Of a stretch of DNA of 64,000 nt, positions 9,576 through 18,299 are shown in pieces; the stretch's first letter is position 1, and each line of letters opens with the position of its first letter. Source of the DNA: Micromonospora sp. M71_S20 (GTDB lineage: Bacteria; Actinomycetota; Actinomycetes; Mycobacteriales; Micromonosporaceae); the NCBI RefSeq assembly GCF_003664255.1, contig NZ_RCCV01000001.1, positions 3,162,001 through 3,226,000 of the forward strand, written 5' to 3'. The notes beneath the pieces are model-generated. The model was not told where the DNA came from. It ran no database searches and saw nothing but the letters and a program-made list of their open reading frames with translations. Position numbers and translations under genes: made by a program.

Positions 9576-11080
9576 CGACCACGACGCTCGCGCCCCCCGC
9601 CGGGGCGCCGGCCGGCGACGCCGACGGCCGGGTGCGGGGCCGGTGGCTGATCCTCGCCGTGCTCTGCCTCGCCCAGGTCACCGTGGTGCTCGACAACACG
9701 GTGCTCACCGTGGCGATCCCCGTGCTCACGACCGAGCTGTCCGCCAGCACCGCCGACGTGCAGTGGATGATCAACGCGTACGCGCTGGTCCAGTGCGGAC
9801 TGCTGCTCACCGCGGGCAGCGCCGCCGACCGGTACGGCCGCCGCCGGATGCTGCTCGCCGGCCTCGTGCTGTTCGGGCTCGGGTCGCTGGCGGCCGGGCT
9901 CGCCCAGACCAGCGGGCAGCTGATCGCGGCCCGCGCCGGCATGGGGATCGGCGGCGCGCTGCTGGTCACCGCCACCCTCGCGGTGGCGATGCAGGTCTTC
10001 GACGACGCCGAGCGGTCCCGGGCGATCGGCCTCTGGGCGGCGGCGAGCGCGCTGGGTTTCGCGGCCGGGCCGCCGTTCGGCGGGCTCGTCCTCGCCCACC
10101 TGCCGTGGGGGGCGATCTTCCTGGTCAACGTCCCGATCGTGCTGGTCTGCCTGGTCGCGGCCCGGGCGCTGGTGCCCGAGTCGCGCCGGCCGGCCGGCGG
10201 CCGGCTCGACCTGGGCGGCGTGCTGCTCTCCACGGCCGGCCTGACCGGGGTCGTCTACGCGATCATCGCCGGGCCGGAACACGGCTGGGGGGCCACCCCG
10301 GTGCTCGGCGCGGCGGTCGCCGGGGTGCTCCTGCTCGCCGCCTTCGTGGCCTGGGAACGCCGGGTCGCCGACCCCATGCTGGACATGCACTTCTTCCGCA
10401 ACCCCCGCTTCGTGGGCGCGGTCTCCGGCGTCGTCCTGATCACCTTCGGCGCCACCGGCGCGCTGTTCCTGCTCACCCAGCACCTGCAGTTCGTACGCGG
10501 CTACCCGGCCTGGGAGGCGGGGCTGCGGATGATGCCGTTCGCGCTCTCCATCGTCCTGCTCAACGTGGGCGGGGTCGCCGCACTGGTGATCCGCCGGATC
10601 GGGCTGGCGTACTCGATCGCCCTCGGCATGACGCTGCTCGCCGCCGGTCTCGCCCTGATCACCCACGCCCCGTCTGACGGCTACGGAGTGCTGCTGTCGG
10701 GTTTGCTGGTGATGGGCGCCGGCTGCGCCGTGGCCAACCCGGCCATCGTCGAGGCCGTGATGAGCGCGATCCCGCCGGAGAAGGCCGGGGCCGGGGCGGG
10801 CGTGGACGGCACCATGACGGAGGTCGGCAGCAGCCTCGGCGTCGCCGTGCTGGGCGCGATCCTCAACGCCCGCTTCGCCGCGCTGCTGCCCGCCGCCGTG
10901 GCGGGCGCCGGATCGTTCCCCGCCGCGCTGGCCGCCGCGCGGACCGAGCCGGAGCGCGCGCTCGTCTCCGACGCGTTCCGCTCGGCCCTGGAGACCGGCC
11001 AGACGGTCGGCGCCGTGGCCGTCTTCGCGGGCGGCTGCGTCGCCGCCGCGCTGCTGCGCCGCGCCGAGCGGGCCGGCTGA
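9572..11080 (+). CDS. DHA2-type MFS exporter, probable siderophore efflux
   Basis: A protein of 502 residues; its ATG overlaps the desD stop (ATGA). About 14 hydrophobic segments are present. The early motif LDNTVLTVAIPVL is the DHA2 signature (LDxTVVNVALP), and GSAADRYGRRRMLLAG is the loop 2-3 motif. The position as the last gene of the coupled des operon suggests export of the newly made hydroxamate. A drug/proton antiporter is the other reading of the family. Confidence 0.85.
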   Translation: MTTTTLAPPAGAPAGDADGRVRGRWLILAVLCLAQVTVVLDNTVLTVAIPVLTTELSASTADVQWMINAYALVQCGLLLTAGSAADRYGRRRMLLAGLVLFGLGSLAAGLAQTSGQLIAARAGMGIGGALLVTATLAVAMQVFDDAERSRAIGLWAAASALGFAAGPPFGGLVLAHLPWGAIFLVNVPIVLVCLVAARALVPESRRPAGGRLDLGGVLLSTAGLTGVVYAIIAGPEHGWGATPVLGAAVAGVLLLAAFVAWERRVADPMLDMHFFRNPRFVGAVSGVVLITFGATGALFLLTQHLQFVRGYPAWEAGLRMMPFALSIVLLNVGGVAALVIRRIGLAYSIALGMTLLAAGLALITHAPSDGYGVLLSGLLVMGAGCAVANPAIVEAVMSAIPPEKAGAGAGVDGTMTEVGSSLGVAVLGAILNARFAALLPAAVAGAGSFPAALAAARTEPERALVSDAFRSALETGQTVGAVAVFAGGCVAAALLRRAERAG

Positions 11081-11232
11081 GGCACCTCCGCCCCCGACGC
11101 CGCCGCGAACCGGTCCGTCCGGCCCTCCCGGTGGTGGTCGGCGGGGACGACGCCGCCGTGCCGGCGGCGTCCCTCCAACCCGCACGGCCGGCCGCCCCGG
11201 GTGGACGGGTGGCGCCGCCCGGTCACGATGGC

Positions 11233-12474
11233 GTGGTGCGTGCAGGGTTGCAGGTGAGCCGGGCGGTGCGGGGATTTTCCCGTACGCCCCCCGTGCGGCA
11301 GGTGCTGGCGGCGGGCCTGCTCGTCGTCGCGGTGGTGCTCGTCGCGCCGGCCTGGTGGGCCGACGTGGCGCTCTCGGCCGCTCGCTGGGTCGGCCGGTTC
11401 TGGCTGGTGGCGGCCATGGTGGTGCTGGCGGCGGCGGTGTGGGGCGGCGGTCGACGCCGGAGGATCAGGACGGCCGTCGGAAGGCGGCCCCGCACCCCCG
11501 CCATGCCGTTCCTCGTGCACGTCGTGCTGCTGCTCGTACTGGCGGCGGCCGTCGCATCGCTGGTCGGGGTGCTGCTGTGGCACGTCCTCGGGCAGCCGGT
11601 GGTCGGTGCCGGACCCGACGCGGGGTCGACGCCGGGCGCACCGGCGGCCACGACGTGGAGTGCCCGGGACGCGCTCGACGCGGTGAAGATCGTGCTGACC
11701 CTGGTCGGAGGCGTCGGCGCCGTGGTGGCGCTGACGGCGGCCTACCGGCGGCAGCGCCTCAGCGAGGTGGAGGCGTACCGCGAGGAGACGAGGACCCTGC
11801 TCGACCGCTTCTGCAAGGCGGCCGAACTGCTCGGGGCGCGGGACGTCGCCGTCCGCACCGCCGGCGTCTACGCCTTCGCGGCCCTCGCCAACGACGCGCC
11901 CGAGAGCCGCCAGGGCAGCATCGACGTGCTCTGCGCCTACCTTCGCCAGCCCTGGGGTTCGCGACCGGAGGCTCCCGGCGTGGGCGCTGACCGGCAGGAC
12001 CGGGACGAGCAGGGCCCCGGCACCGCGCACCCGGTGGAGGACGCCGCGGATCCGAGGCAGGAACGCCAGCTCAGGCACACCGTCGTCCGGCTCGTCCGCG
12101 ACAACCTCCACCTGCCCGACGACGACCCGCGCACCTGGCGCGGCCACGACTTCGACTTCTCGGGAATGGTCCTGGACGGCGGGGACTTCAGCGGGGCGAC
12201 CTTCACCGGTGATGGTCGCGTCACCTTCGCCGACGCGACCATCACCGGCGCGCTGTCGTTCGCCGGTGCCACGTTCGCCGGCGGAACCGTCTCGTTCGAC
12301 GGTGCCCGCTTCGCCGGAGGCAGCATCTCCTTCGCCGGCGCCACCTTCAACGGGGGCTTGGTCGACCTGTCGAGGATCGACGCGGAGCACCGGCCGCCGG
12401 CGTCGACACTGTGGCCGGTGGGGGTCCGGGTACCCGCCGGGCTGCGGCTGCCAGCCCCGGCACGCGACGCGTGA
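11233..12474 (+). CDS. membrane protein with C-terminal pentapeptide repeats
   Basis: The frame is open from 11131. GTG at 11233 or 11236 is the likely start, but I see no clear ribosome site, so the start is uncertain. The N-terminal half has about four hydrophobic segments (VLAAGLLVVAVVLVAPAWWA, FWLVAAMVVLAAAVW, FLVHVVLLLVLAAAVASL, and one around IVLTLVGGVGAVVAL). A soluble region follows with AYREETRTLLDRFCKAAELLG. The C-terminal 80 or so residues are pentapeptide-like repeats (DFSGMVLDGGDFSGATF, ALSFAGATFAGG) that should form a short right-handed beta-helix. The membrane-plus-repeat design recurs in actinobacteria; its function is unknown to me. It lies between the siderophore and AHBA loci and may belong to neither. 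Confidence 0.75.
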   Translation: MVRAGLQVSRAVRGFSRTPPVRQVLAAGLLVVAVVLVAPAWWADVALSAARWVGRFWLVAAMVVLAAAVWGGGRRRRIRTAVGRRPRTPAMPFLVHVVLLLVLAAAVASLVGVLLWHVLGQPVVGAGPDAGSTPGAPAATTWSARDALDAVKIVLTLVGGVGAVVALTAAYRRQRLSEVEAYREETRTLLDRFCKAAELLGARDVAVRTAGVYAFAALANDAPESRQGSIDVLCAYLRQPWGSRPEAPGVGADRQDRDEQGPGTAHPVEDAADPRQERQLRHTVVRLVRDNLHLPDDDPRTWRGHDFDFSGMVLDGGDFSGATFTGDGRVTFADATITGALSFAGATFAGGTVSFDGARFAGGSISFAGATFNGGLVDLSRIDAEHRPPASTLWPVGVRVPAGLRLPAPARDA

Positions 12475-12523
12475 CCGCCGCAGCGGCCCGGGATCGCGTA
12501 CGAACGGGACCCGCCCGACCGCC

Positions 12524-13084
12524 TCAGCTCCGGCGGAGCGTCCGCAGCGCGCCGGCCCAGGCGACCACCTCGTCGAGCATGGTGCCGAGGGCCTGCTCGT
12601 GGTGCGCCGCCGGCCGGAAGTCGCGGAAGTTGACGAAGTCCGTCGTCAGCGAGAGCGCGACCTGGGACCGGACGTCGGCCACGCCGAGCTGCCCGAGCAC
12701 CAGCCGCAGGTGCTCCGCCGCCCGGGTGCCGCCGTGCACGCCATAGCTGACCAGGCCGGCGGACGCGTGCTGCCACTCCTGGAACAGGAAGTCGACGGCG
12801 TCCTTCAGCGCGCCCGGGATCGAGTGGTTGTACTCCGGGGTGACGAAGACGAACCCGTCGAACCCGGCGACGGTCGACGCCCAGCGGCGTACGGCGGGGC
12901 GCCTCGACGGCGCCATCGACGGCGGCAGCACCTCGTCGAAGTGCGGCAGGTCGTAGTCGGCGATGTCGACCAGCTCGACCGTGGCGTCGCCCCGCTTGGC
13001 GGCGACCTCGGTCACCCAGCGGGCCACGGCGTCGGCCTTGCGCCCGGGCCGCGTGCTGCCGACGATGACACCGATCCTGACCAT
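12524..13084 (-). CDS. NAD(P)H-dependent FMN reductase / quinone reductase
   Basis: A protein of 186 residues with a flavodoxin-like fold: GVIVGSTRPGRKADAVARW binds the FMN phosphate and FVFVTPEYNHSIPGALKDA is the second family signature. Members supply reduced flavin to monooxygenases or reduce quinones. It is the last gene of the leftward rifJ-DoxX-rifN-like group, 12 bases after the kinase. It could recycle a quinone form of the ansamycin core or feed an oxygenase; this is inference from context. Confidence 0.85.
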   Translation of the reverse strand: MVRIGVIVGSTRPGRKADAVARWVTEVAAKRGDATVELVDIADYDLPHFDEVLPPSMAPSRRPAVRRWASTVAGFDGFVFVTPEYNHSIPGALKDAVDFLFQEWQHASAGLVSYGVHGGTRAAEHLRLVLGQLGVADVRSQVALSLTTDFVNFRDFRPAAHHEQALGTMLDEVVAWAGALRTLRRS

Positions 13085-13096
13085 GCTGATCTCCTT

Positions 13097-14032
13097 CTAG
13101 AGGGTGGGAATGGAACGCGCGGGGGCCGGCGTGCCGGTCAGGCCACGGGCCAGCTCCACCGCGCCGTGCAGGGACGACAGCGCACCCAGGGCGGCGGCCC
13201 GCACCGGTGGCGCCGGCCGTCCGGGCCGGCCGGCGGACCGGGCCCGCTCGGCGACGAGCGGCACCAGGGCGGGCAGGCCGGCGGCGAACCCGCCGCCCAC
13301 GATCGCCAGCGCCGGGTCCAGCAGCTCGCCGAGGCTGACCACCGCCGCCGCCAGCGCCCGGCAGCTCGCGTCGACCGCCTCCACCGCCCACGGTCGGCGC
13401 TCGTCGAGCCCCGCCCGCAGGTCGTCGAAGCTCACCTCGCCGCCGCGGCCGGCGCTTGCCCGGCGCAGGGTGGCCGGGCCGGACGCGATCGACTGGAGGC
13501 AGCCGCGTCGGCCGCAGTCGCAGCGCTCGCCGTCGAGGGCGACGACCATATGACCGATCTCGGCGGAGGAGCGGCCGGGCACCGACCGCCCCGCCAGCAC
13601 CACGCCGCCGCCGATCCCGGTGCCGACGCCCAGATAGACCACGTCGTCGCGGCCGGCGTGCCGGGCCTCGGCCAGCGCGGCGAGGTCACCGTCGTCGGCG
13701 ACGGCCGTCGCCGCGTCGGGGAAGAGGCGGCGCAGCGCGCCGGCGAGGTCCAGCCCCGCCCAACCGGGCCGCCCGGGCCAGGTGGTGACGGTGCCCGCCG
13801 GGTCCGTGGTCGCCGGCATCGCCACCCCGACCGCACCCACCGGTCCCCACGCCTCGCGCAGCCGCTCCACCTCGGCCGCCAGCACGGCCAGGTCCGCGAC
13901 CGGGTCGGCGCCCCGCGGCCAGCGGAAGGTCCGCTCGTACGCCGGCAGTCCGGGCGCCTCCGCGCGCAGCGCCACCTTGGTGCCGCCGACGTCGACGCCC
14001 AGCACACCGGGAGTCCGCTGTGGACCGGTCAC
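13097..14032 (-). CDS. rifN: ROK-family sugar kinase, probable kanosamine 6-kinase (RifN-like)
   Basis: A protein of 311 residues of the ROK glucokinase family. GVDVGGTKVAL at the N-terminus binds ATP phosphate, GTGIGGGVVLAG is the central glycine motif, EIGHMVV contributes the catalytic-site Glu-His, and CDCGRRGCLQS is the zinc-binding ROK signature. In rifamycin-type AHBA synthesis the RifN kinase phosphorylates kanosamine at C6 to give the aminosugar precursor of iminoerythrose 4-phosphate. Its place in the operon with the aminoDHQ dehydratase gene makes this far more likely than a general glucokinase. The symbol is by homology to the rif cluster. Confidence 0.85.
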   Translation of the reverse strand: MTGPQRTPGVLGVDVGGTKVALRAEAPGLPAYERTFRWPRGADPVADLAVLAAEVERLREAWGPVGAVGVAMPATTDPAGTVTTWPGRPGWAGLDLAGALRRLFPDAATAVADDGDLAALAEARHAGRDDVVYLGVGTGIGGGVVLAGRSVPGRSSAEIGHMVVALDGERCDCGRRGCLQSIASGPATLRRASAGRGGEVSFDDLRAGLDERRPWAVEAVDASCRALAAAVVSLGELLDPALAIVGGGFAAGLPALVPLVAERARSAGRPGRPAPPVRAAALGALSSLHGAVELARGLTGTPAPARSIPTL

Positions 14033-14041
14033 GCCCGGACC

Positions 14042-14395
14042 TCAGCCCTGGAGCACGTGCAGGACCACGAGCGCGACGGCCGCCAGAGCGAAGATCACCG
14101 GCGTCAGGGTCATCGGGGCCGGGTCCTTCGCGCGGGCGTGGTAGACCACCGCGCCCACCATCTGCAGGGCGAGGCCGATCGCCGCCGCGATGCCCAGCGG
14201 CGGCCAGAGCAGACCGAGCAGCAGCCCGGCGACCGCGGCGAGTTCCAGCACCCCGAGCAGGCGCGTCAGGCCGGGCGAGACGCCGAGGTGGTCCATCCGC
14301 TCGCGCATCTGCGCCTGCCCGGTGAGCTTCGGCACGGCGGTGCCCAGGAACACCGCGGCGAGGATGAGGGTCAGGACGAGGATGGGAATGTGCAC
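14042..14395 (-). CDS. DoxX-like small membrane protein
   Basis: I place the start at GTG 14395, which has GAAGG seven bases upstream, giving 117 residues; the frame extends further upstream to 14449 but without support. Four hydrophobic segments are seen: IPILVLTLILAAVFLGTAVP, LLGVLELAAVAGLLLGLLW, GIAAAIGLALQMVGAVVYHA and TPVIFALAAVALVVLHVL. The motif FLGTAVPKLTG and the overall four-helix plan fit the DoxX/DoxD-like family, whose biochemical role is mostly unclear. It lies between the rifJ-like and rifN-like genes on the same strand. A membrane redox role beside the FMN reductase is possible but unproven. Confidence 0.75.
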   Translation of the reverse strand: MHIPILVLTLILAAVFLGTAVPKLTGQAQMRERMDHLGVSPGLTRLLGVLELAAVAGLLLGLLWPPLGIAAAIGLALQMVGAVVYHARAKDPAPMTLTPVIFALAAVALVVLHVLQG

Positions 14396-14486
14396 GTGAT
14401 GTCCTTCGGGAAGAGTCGGAACGTGCGGACGACCGTACCGCTGGCGCATCGACGCCGATGGGGCCGGACGGTGCGGTACCGGGCCG

Positions 14487-14918
14487 TCACCGGACGGTCG
14501 CGACGAGGGCGCGGGCGGCCAGGCGGTAGCCCAGCGACCCGAGCCCGACGATGACGCCGCTGGCCAGCGGGGCGATCACCGAGTCGTGCCGGAAGCTCTC
14601 CCTGGCCCAAACGTTGGACAGGTGCACCTCGACGAAGGGCCGGGGATAGTTGGCCAGCGCGTCGCGCAGGCTCCAACCCGCGATCATCAGGGCGCCCGGG
14701 TTGACGATGGCGCCCACGGTGTCGTAGTTGCCCTGGATGGCGCGGATCAGGGCGCCCTCGCAGTCGTGCTGCTCGGCCACCACCCGCCAGCCCCGCCCCG
14801 CGATCTCCTCGCCGACCGCGCGTTCGATGTCGTCCAGGGTGTCGGTGCCGTAGATCTCCGGCTCCCGTCGGCCGAGGATGCCCAGGTTCGGGCCGTTCAG
14901 CAGCAGCACGCTCGACAC
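14487..14918 (-). CDS. rifJ: type II aminodehydroquinate dehydratase (RifJ-like)
   Basis: A protein of 143 residues, the usual size for type II dehydroquinase. LNGPNLGILGRREPEIYG carries the catalytic Arg and Tyr of the flexible lid, and EVHLSNVWARESFRHDSV carries the catalytic His region. The segment NPGALMIAGWSLRDAL replaces the NPGAYTHTSVALRDAL typical of shikimate-pathway enzymes, a difference that may reflect an amino substrate. It would convert 5-deoxy-5-amino-3-dehydroquinate to the aminodehydroshikimate used by AHBA synthase. It diverges from the AHBA synthase gene, and the DoxX, kinase and FMN reductase genes follow on its strand. Confidence 0.9.
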   Translation of the reverse strand: MSSVLLLNGPNLGILGRREPEIYGTDTLDDIERAVGEEIAGRGWRVVAEQHDCEGALIRAIQGNYDTVGAIVNPGALMIAGWSLRDALANYPRPFVEVHLSNVWARESFRHDSVIAPLASGVIVGLGSLGYRLAARALVATVR

Positions 14919-15031
14919 ACTTCACCTCGCGGGGCGCGGCCCTGTCCCGACAAGGCCCGATGACTGGTCCACCGCAGTCTTACTACGCCCGCGACGCCAG
15001 GCGAACCGGCGCTGGCCGTGGCGCGGCGGAC

Positions 15032-15088
15032 TAAGGGGTGGCTAGGGGCTGTTAGGGGCGGTGACCGCCTGTCCGCTTCGGTTACCGT
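15032..15088 (+). promoter_or_regulatory. triple TAGGGG box and -10 of the AHBA synthase operon
   Basis: In the 335-base divergent gap between the rifJ-like and rifK-like genes there are three heptamers in the same orientation: TAAGGGG (15032-15038), CTAGGGG (15042-15048) and TTAGGGG (15052-15058). They are spaced exactly 10 bases apart, on one face of the helix. A TAnnnT hexamer, TACCGT (15083-15088), lies 24 bases after the last heptamer, so the boxes abut the -35 position. The same arrangement occurs at 31718-31776 and around 54543-54631, and a weaker form at 36093. I infer an activator site; no other signal is seen in the gap. Confidence 0.65.
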
Positions 15089-15252
15089 CCTCCCTGCCGA
15101 AGCGACGCCGCCGGCTCCAACGGATGCGTCACCTACCTCGAACCGGCCATCGGCGCCCCGGTGCGCCCGGACCGCGTACCGGCGGTCCCCGGTCGTCCCG
15201 CCCGATGGTCCGGCGAAGCCCCTGGTCTGCCCGAGTTGGGAAGTGGGAAGTC

Positions 15253-16416
15253 ATGAGTGGTCAGCCCTCGACGGTGTCCGAGTTCCCGGAGTGGCCGCAG
15301 TTCGGCGACGAGGAGCGCGCCGGACTGATCCGCGCCCTCGAACAGGGCCAGTGGTGGCGGATGGGCGGCAGCGAGGTCGACTCCTTCGAGAGGGAGTTCG
15401 GCGACTACCACGGCACGCCGCACGCGCTCGCCGTCACCAACGGCACCCACGCCCTCGAGGTCGCCCTGGAGGTGCTCGGCGTCGGGCCGGGCACCGAGGT
15501 GATCGTCCCGGCCTTCACGTTCATCTCGTCCTCGCTGGCCGCGCAGCGCCTCGGCGCGGTCGCCGTGCCGGTCGACGTCGACCTCGACACCTACTGCGTC
15601 GACCCGGCCGCCGTCGAGGCCGCGATCACCCCGCGCACCAAGGTCGTCATGCCGGTGCACATGGCCGGCCAGTTCGCCGACATGGACGCGCTGGACAAGC
15701 TCGCCGCCGACGCGGGGGTGGCGGTGCTCCAGGACGCGGCCCACGCCCACGGCGCGCAGTGGCAGGGCAAGCGGGCCGGGGCGCTCGGCTCGGTGGCCGC
15801 GTTCAGCTTCCAGAACGGCAAGCTGATGACCGCCGGCGAGGGCGGGGCGGTGGTCTTCCCCGACGAGGAACTGCGCGAGCGGGCGTTCCTCGTGCACAGC
15901 TGCGGCCGGCCCCGCACCGACCGGGACTACCTGCACGGCACCACGGGCTCGAACTACCGGATGGGCGAGTTCACCGCCGCCGTGCTGCGCGCCCAGCTGT
16001 CCCGCCTGGACGACCAGATCGCGGTACGCGAGCAGCGCTGGCCGCTGCTGTCGAGCCTGCTCGCCGAGATCCCCGGCGTGGTTCCGCAGACCACCGACCC
16101 GCGTACCGACCGCAACCCGCACTACATGGCGATGTTCCGCGTTCCCGGCATCACCATCGAGCGCCGCCGCGCCGTGGTGGACGCGCTCATCGCCCGGGGC
16201 GTCCCGGCGTTCGTGGCGTTCCGGGCGATCTACCGGTGCGAGGGCTTCTGGAAGGCCGGCGCCCCCGACGAGTCGGTCGAGGCGATCGCCGCCCGCTGCC
16301 CCAACGTCGAGCAGATCCACTCCGACTGCATCTGGCTGCACCACCGCACGCTGCTCGGCACGGAGCAGCAGATGCACGACATCGCCGCCGTGCTCGCCGA
16401 CGTCCTCGCCGGATGA
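15253..16416 (+). CDS. rifK: AHBA synthase (3-amino-5-hydroxybenzoate synthase, RifK-like)
   Basis: A protein of 387 residues from ATG 15253 (GGGAAG just upstream), the length expected for RifK. It is a PLP-dependent DegT-fold enzyme. LEQGQWWRMGGSEVDSFERE and VIVPAFTFISSSLAAQRLG closely follow AHBA synthases, LQDAAHAHGA contains the cofactor-stacking residues, and FQNGKLMTAGEGG carries the Schiff-base Lys (residue 190). The enzyme aromatises aminodehydroshikimate to AHBA and, in other clusters, also acts with RifL at the start of the pathway. It is the diagnostic gene for ansamycin-type loci. Its stop overlaps the rifL-like start (ATGA). Confidence 0.97.
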   Translation: MSGQPSTVSEFPEWPQFGDEERAGLIRALEQGQWWRMGGSEVDSFEREFGDYHGTPHALAVTNGTHALEVALEVLGVGPGTEVIVPAFTFISSSLAAQRLGAVAVPVDVDLDTYCVDPAAVEAAITPRTKVVMPVHMAGQFADMDALDKLAADAGVAVLQDAAHAHGAQWQGKRAGALGSVAAFSFQNGKLMTAGEGGAVVFPDEELRERAFLVHSCGRPRTDRDYLHGTTGSNYRMGEFTAAVLRAQLSRLDDQIAVREQRWPLLSSLLAEIPGVVPQTTDPRTDRNPHYMAMFRVPGITIERRRAVVDALIARGVPAFVAFRAIYRCEGFWKAGAPDESVEAIAARCPNVEQIHSDCIWLHHRTLLGTEQQMHDIAAVLADVLAG

Positions 16417-17546
16417 CGGCCCTGCCCCCGGCCGCCGCGCCCGACCGACCGGTGCGGGTCGCGGTGGCCGGTCTCGGGTGGGCCGGGCGGGAGATCTGGC
16501 TGCCCCGGCTCGCCGCGCATCCGGGCTTCGAGGTGACCGCCGTGGTCGACCCGCAGCCCGCAGTCCGCGACCGGGCCCGCGCCACCCACCACGTCCCGTC
16601 CGCGTACGCCGACGTCGACGACCTGCCGGCCGGGGCGGTCGACCTGGTGGTGGTCGCCGTACCGAACCACCTGCACGCCAACGTCGCCGTCCGGCTGCTG
16701 CGCCGGGGCGTACCGGTGTTCCTGGAGAAGCCGGTCTGCCTGACCTCCGCCGAGGCGACGCTGCTGGCCGACGCGGAACGCGACGGCGGCGCGGTGCTGC
16801 TGGCCGGCAGCGCCGCCCGCTACCGGGCCGACATCCGGGCCCTGACCGGCGTGGCCGGCGAGCTGGGCCCGATCCGGCACGTCGACGTGGCCTGGGTCCG
16901 CGCCCGGGGGGTGCCGGACGCGGGCGGCTGGTTCACCCGGCGCGACCTCTCGGGCGGGGGAGCGCTGGTCGACCTCGGCTGGCACCTGCTCGACACGGTG
17001 CTGCCGATGCTCGGCCCGACCCGGGTCACCCACGCCATCGGCAGCGTCTCCGACGACTTCGTCAACGACAGCGCCGCCCACGCCGCCTGGCGCAGCGACG
17101 CCGGCGCCGGTGGCCGCGCCCCCGGAGACGTCGAGGACACCGCCCGGGGCTTCCTGCTCACCGCCGAGGGGGCCTCGGTCGCACTGCACGCCTGCTGGGC
17201 CTCGCACGAGTCGCTGGACCGCACCACCGTCACCGTGCACGGCGCCGCCGGCTCGGCGACGCTGCGTTGCACGTTCGGCTTCAGCCCCAACCGGGAGCCG
17301 ACGCCGGTGCTGACCCGTACCCGGGACGGCGAGACCGTGCGGCTGTCGCTGCCCGAGGAGCCGATCGGCGCCGAGTACGACCGCCAGCTCGACGCCCTCC
17401 CAGGGTTGCTCGCCGACCCGACCGGCCGGGGCGCGGCCGTGGCCGAGGCCCACCGGACCATCGACATCATCGAGCGGATCTACCAGTCCGCCCGGCCCAC
17501 CGCGCCGGAGCGGCAGCACGCGTTGGCGGGCCACCACGACCGGTGA
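16413..17546 (+). CDS. rifL: Gfo/Idh/MocA-family oxidoreductase (RifL-like)
   Basis: A protein of 377 residues starting in the ATGA overlap with AHBA synthase. VAVAGLGWAGREIWLP is the N-terminal NAD(P)-binding glycine motif and FLEKPVCLTSAEA carries the conserved EKP Lys of the family. In AHBA loci RifL works with RifK to oxidise and transaminate UDP-glucose (or its product) on the way to kanosamine. The overlap supports joint function with RifK. The C-terminal tail after RIYQSA is short and polar. Confidence 0.93.
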   Translation: MTALPPAAAPDRPVRVAVAGLGWAGREIWLPRLAAHPGFEVTAVVDPQPAVRDRARATHHVPSAYADVDDLPAGAVDLVVVAVPNHLHANVAVRLLRRGVPVFLEKPVCLTSAEATLLADAERDGGAVLLAGSAARYRADIRALTGVAGELGPIRHVDVAWVRARGVPDAGGWFTRRDLSGGGALVDLGWHLLDTVLPMLGPTRVTHAIGSVSDDFVNDSAAHAAWRSDAGAGGRAPGDVEDTARGFLLTAEGASVALHACWASHESLDRTTVTVHGAAGSATLRCTFGFSPNREPTPVLTRTRDGETVRLSLPEEPIGAEYDRQLDALPGLLADPTGRGAAVAEAHRTIDIIERIYQSARPTAPERQHALAGHHDR

Positions 17547-17583
17547 GAACCACCGTCGGCCCCACTCGCTTCCGGGAGCAGCC

Positions 17584-18279
17584 ATGAGCCATCCGTCCTC
17601 CACCGTCGAGGTGACCCCGCCGTCGCCGGGCCGCGGCCCGATCCGCGCGGTCGTGTTCGACCTCGACGGCGTCATCGTCGACAGCTCGGCCGTCATGCGG
17701 GAGGCGTTCAGCATCGCGTACGCCGAGGTGGTGGGCGACGGGCCGGCGCCGTTCGAGGAGTACAACCGGCACATGGGCCGGTACTTCCCGGACATCATGC
17801 GGCTGATGGGGCTGCCGCTGGAGATGGAGGAGCCGTTCGTCCGGGAGAGCTACCGGATGGCACACCTGGTGCCGCTCTTCCCCGGCGTGCGGGAGACCCT
17901 GGAGACGCTGCACTCCCGGGGGATCCGGATGGCGATCGCCACCGGCAAGGCCGGCCCCCGGGCCCGTTCGCTGCTCGACCAGCTCGGCGTGCTGGGCCTC
18001 TTCGGCCAGGTGATCGGCTCCGACGAGGTGGCCCGCCCGAAGCCCGCCCCGGACATCGTGCTCCAGGCGCTCGGCCACCTCGACGTGCCGCCGCACCAGG
18101 CGATGATGGTCGGCGACGCGGTCATCGACCTGCTCAGCGGCCGGGACGCCGGGGCGACCGCCGTCGCGACCACCTGGCACGGCGGGGACGTGGCCGCGCT
18201 GCTCGCCGCCGGCCCGGACCTGGTCCTCCACACCCCGACGGACCTGCTCGCGCACTGCCCCGCAGCCCTCGTCCACTGA
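17584..18279 (+). CDS. rifM: HAD-family phosphatase (RifM-like)
   Basis: A protein of 231 residues. VVFDLDGVIVDSS is HAD motif I with nucleophile Asp26 and acid Asp28, IATGKAG is motif II, RPKPAPDIVLQALGHL includes the motif III Lys, and MVGDAVIDLLSGRDAG is motif IV. It completes the rifK-L-M order known from AHBA clusters, where RifM dephosphorylates an aminosugar phosphate intermediate. The gap to rifL is 37 bases with GGAG before the ATG. Confidence 0.92.
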   Translation: MSHPSSTVEVTPPSPGRGPIRAVVFDLDGVIVDSSAVMREAFSIAYAEVVGDGPAPFEEYNRHMGRYFPDIMRLMGLPLEMEEPFVRESYRMAHLVPLFPGVRETLETLHSRGIRMAIATGKAGPRARSLLDQLGVLGLFGQVIGSDEVARPKPAPDIVLQALGHLDVPPHQAMMVGDAVIDLLSGRDAGATAVATTWHGGDVAALLAAGPDLVLHTPTDLLAHCPAALVH

Positions 18280-18299
18280 CCCGCACCGGGTGCTTCCGG

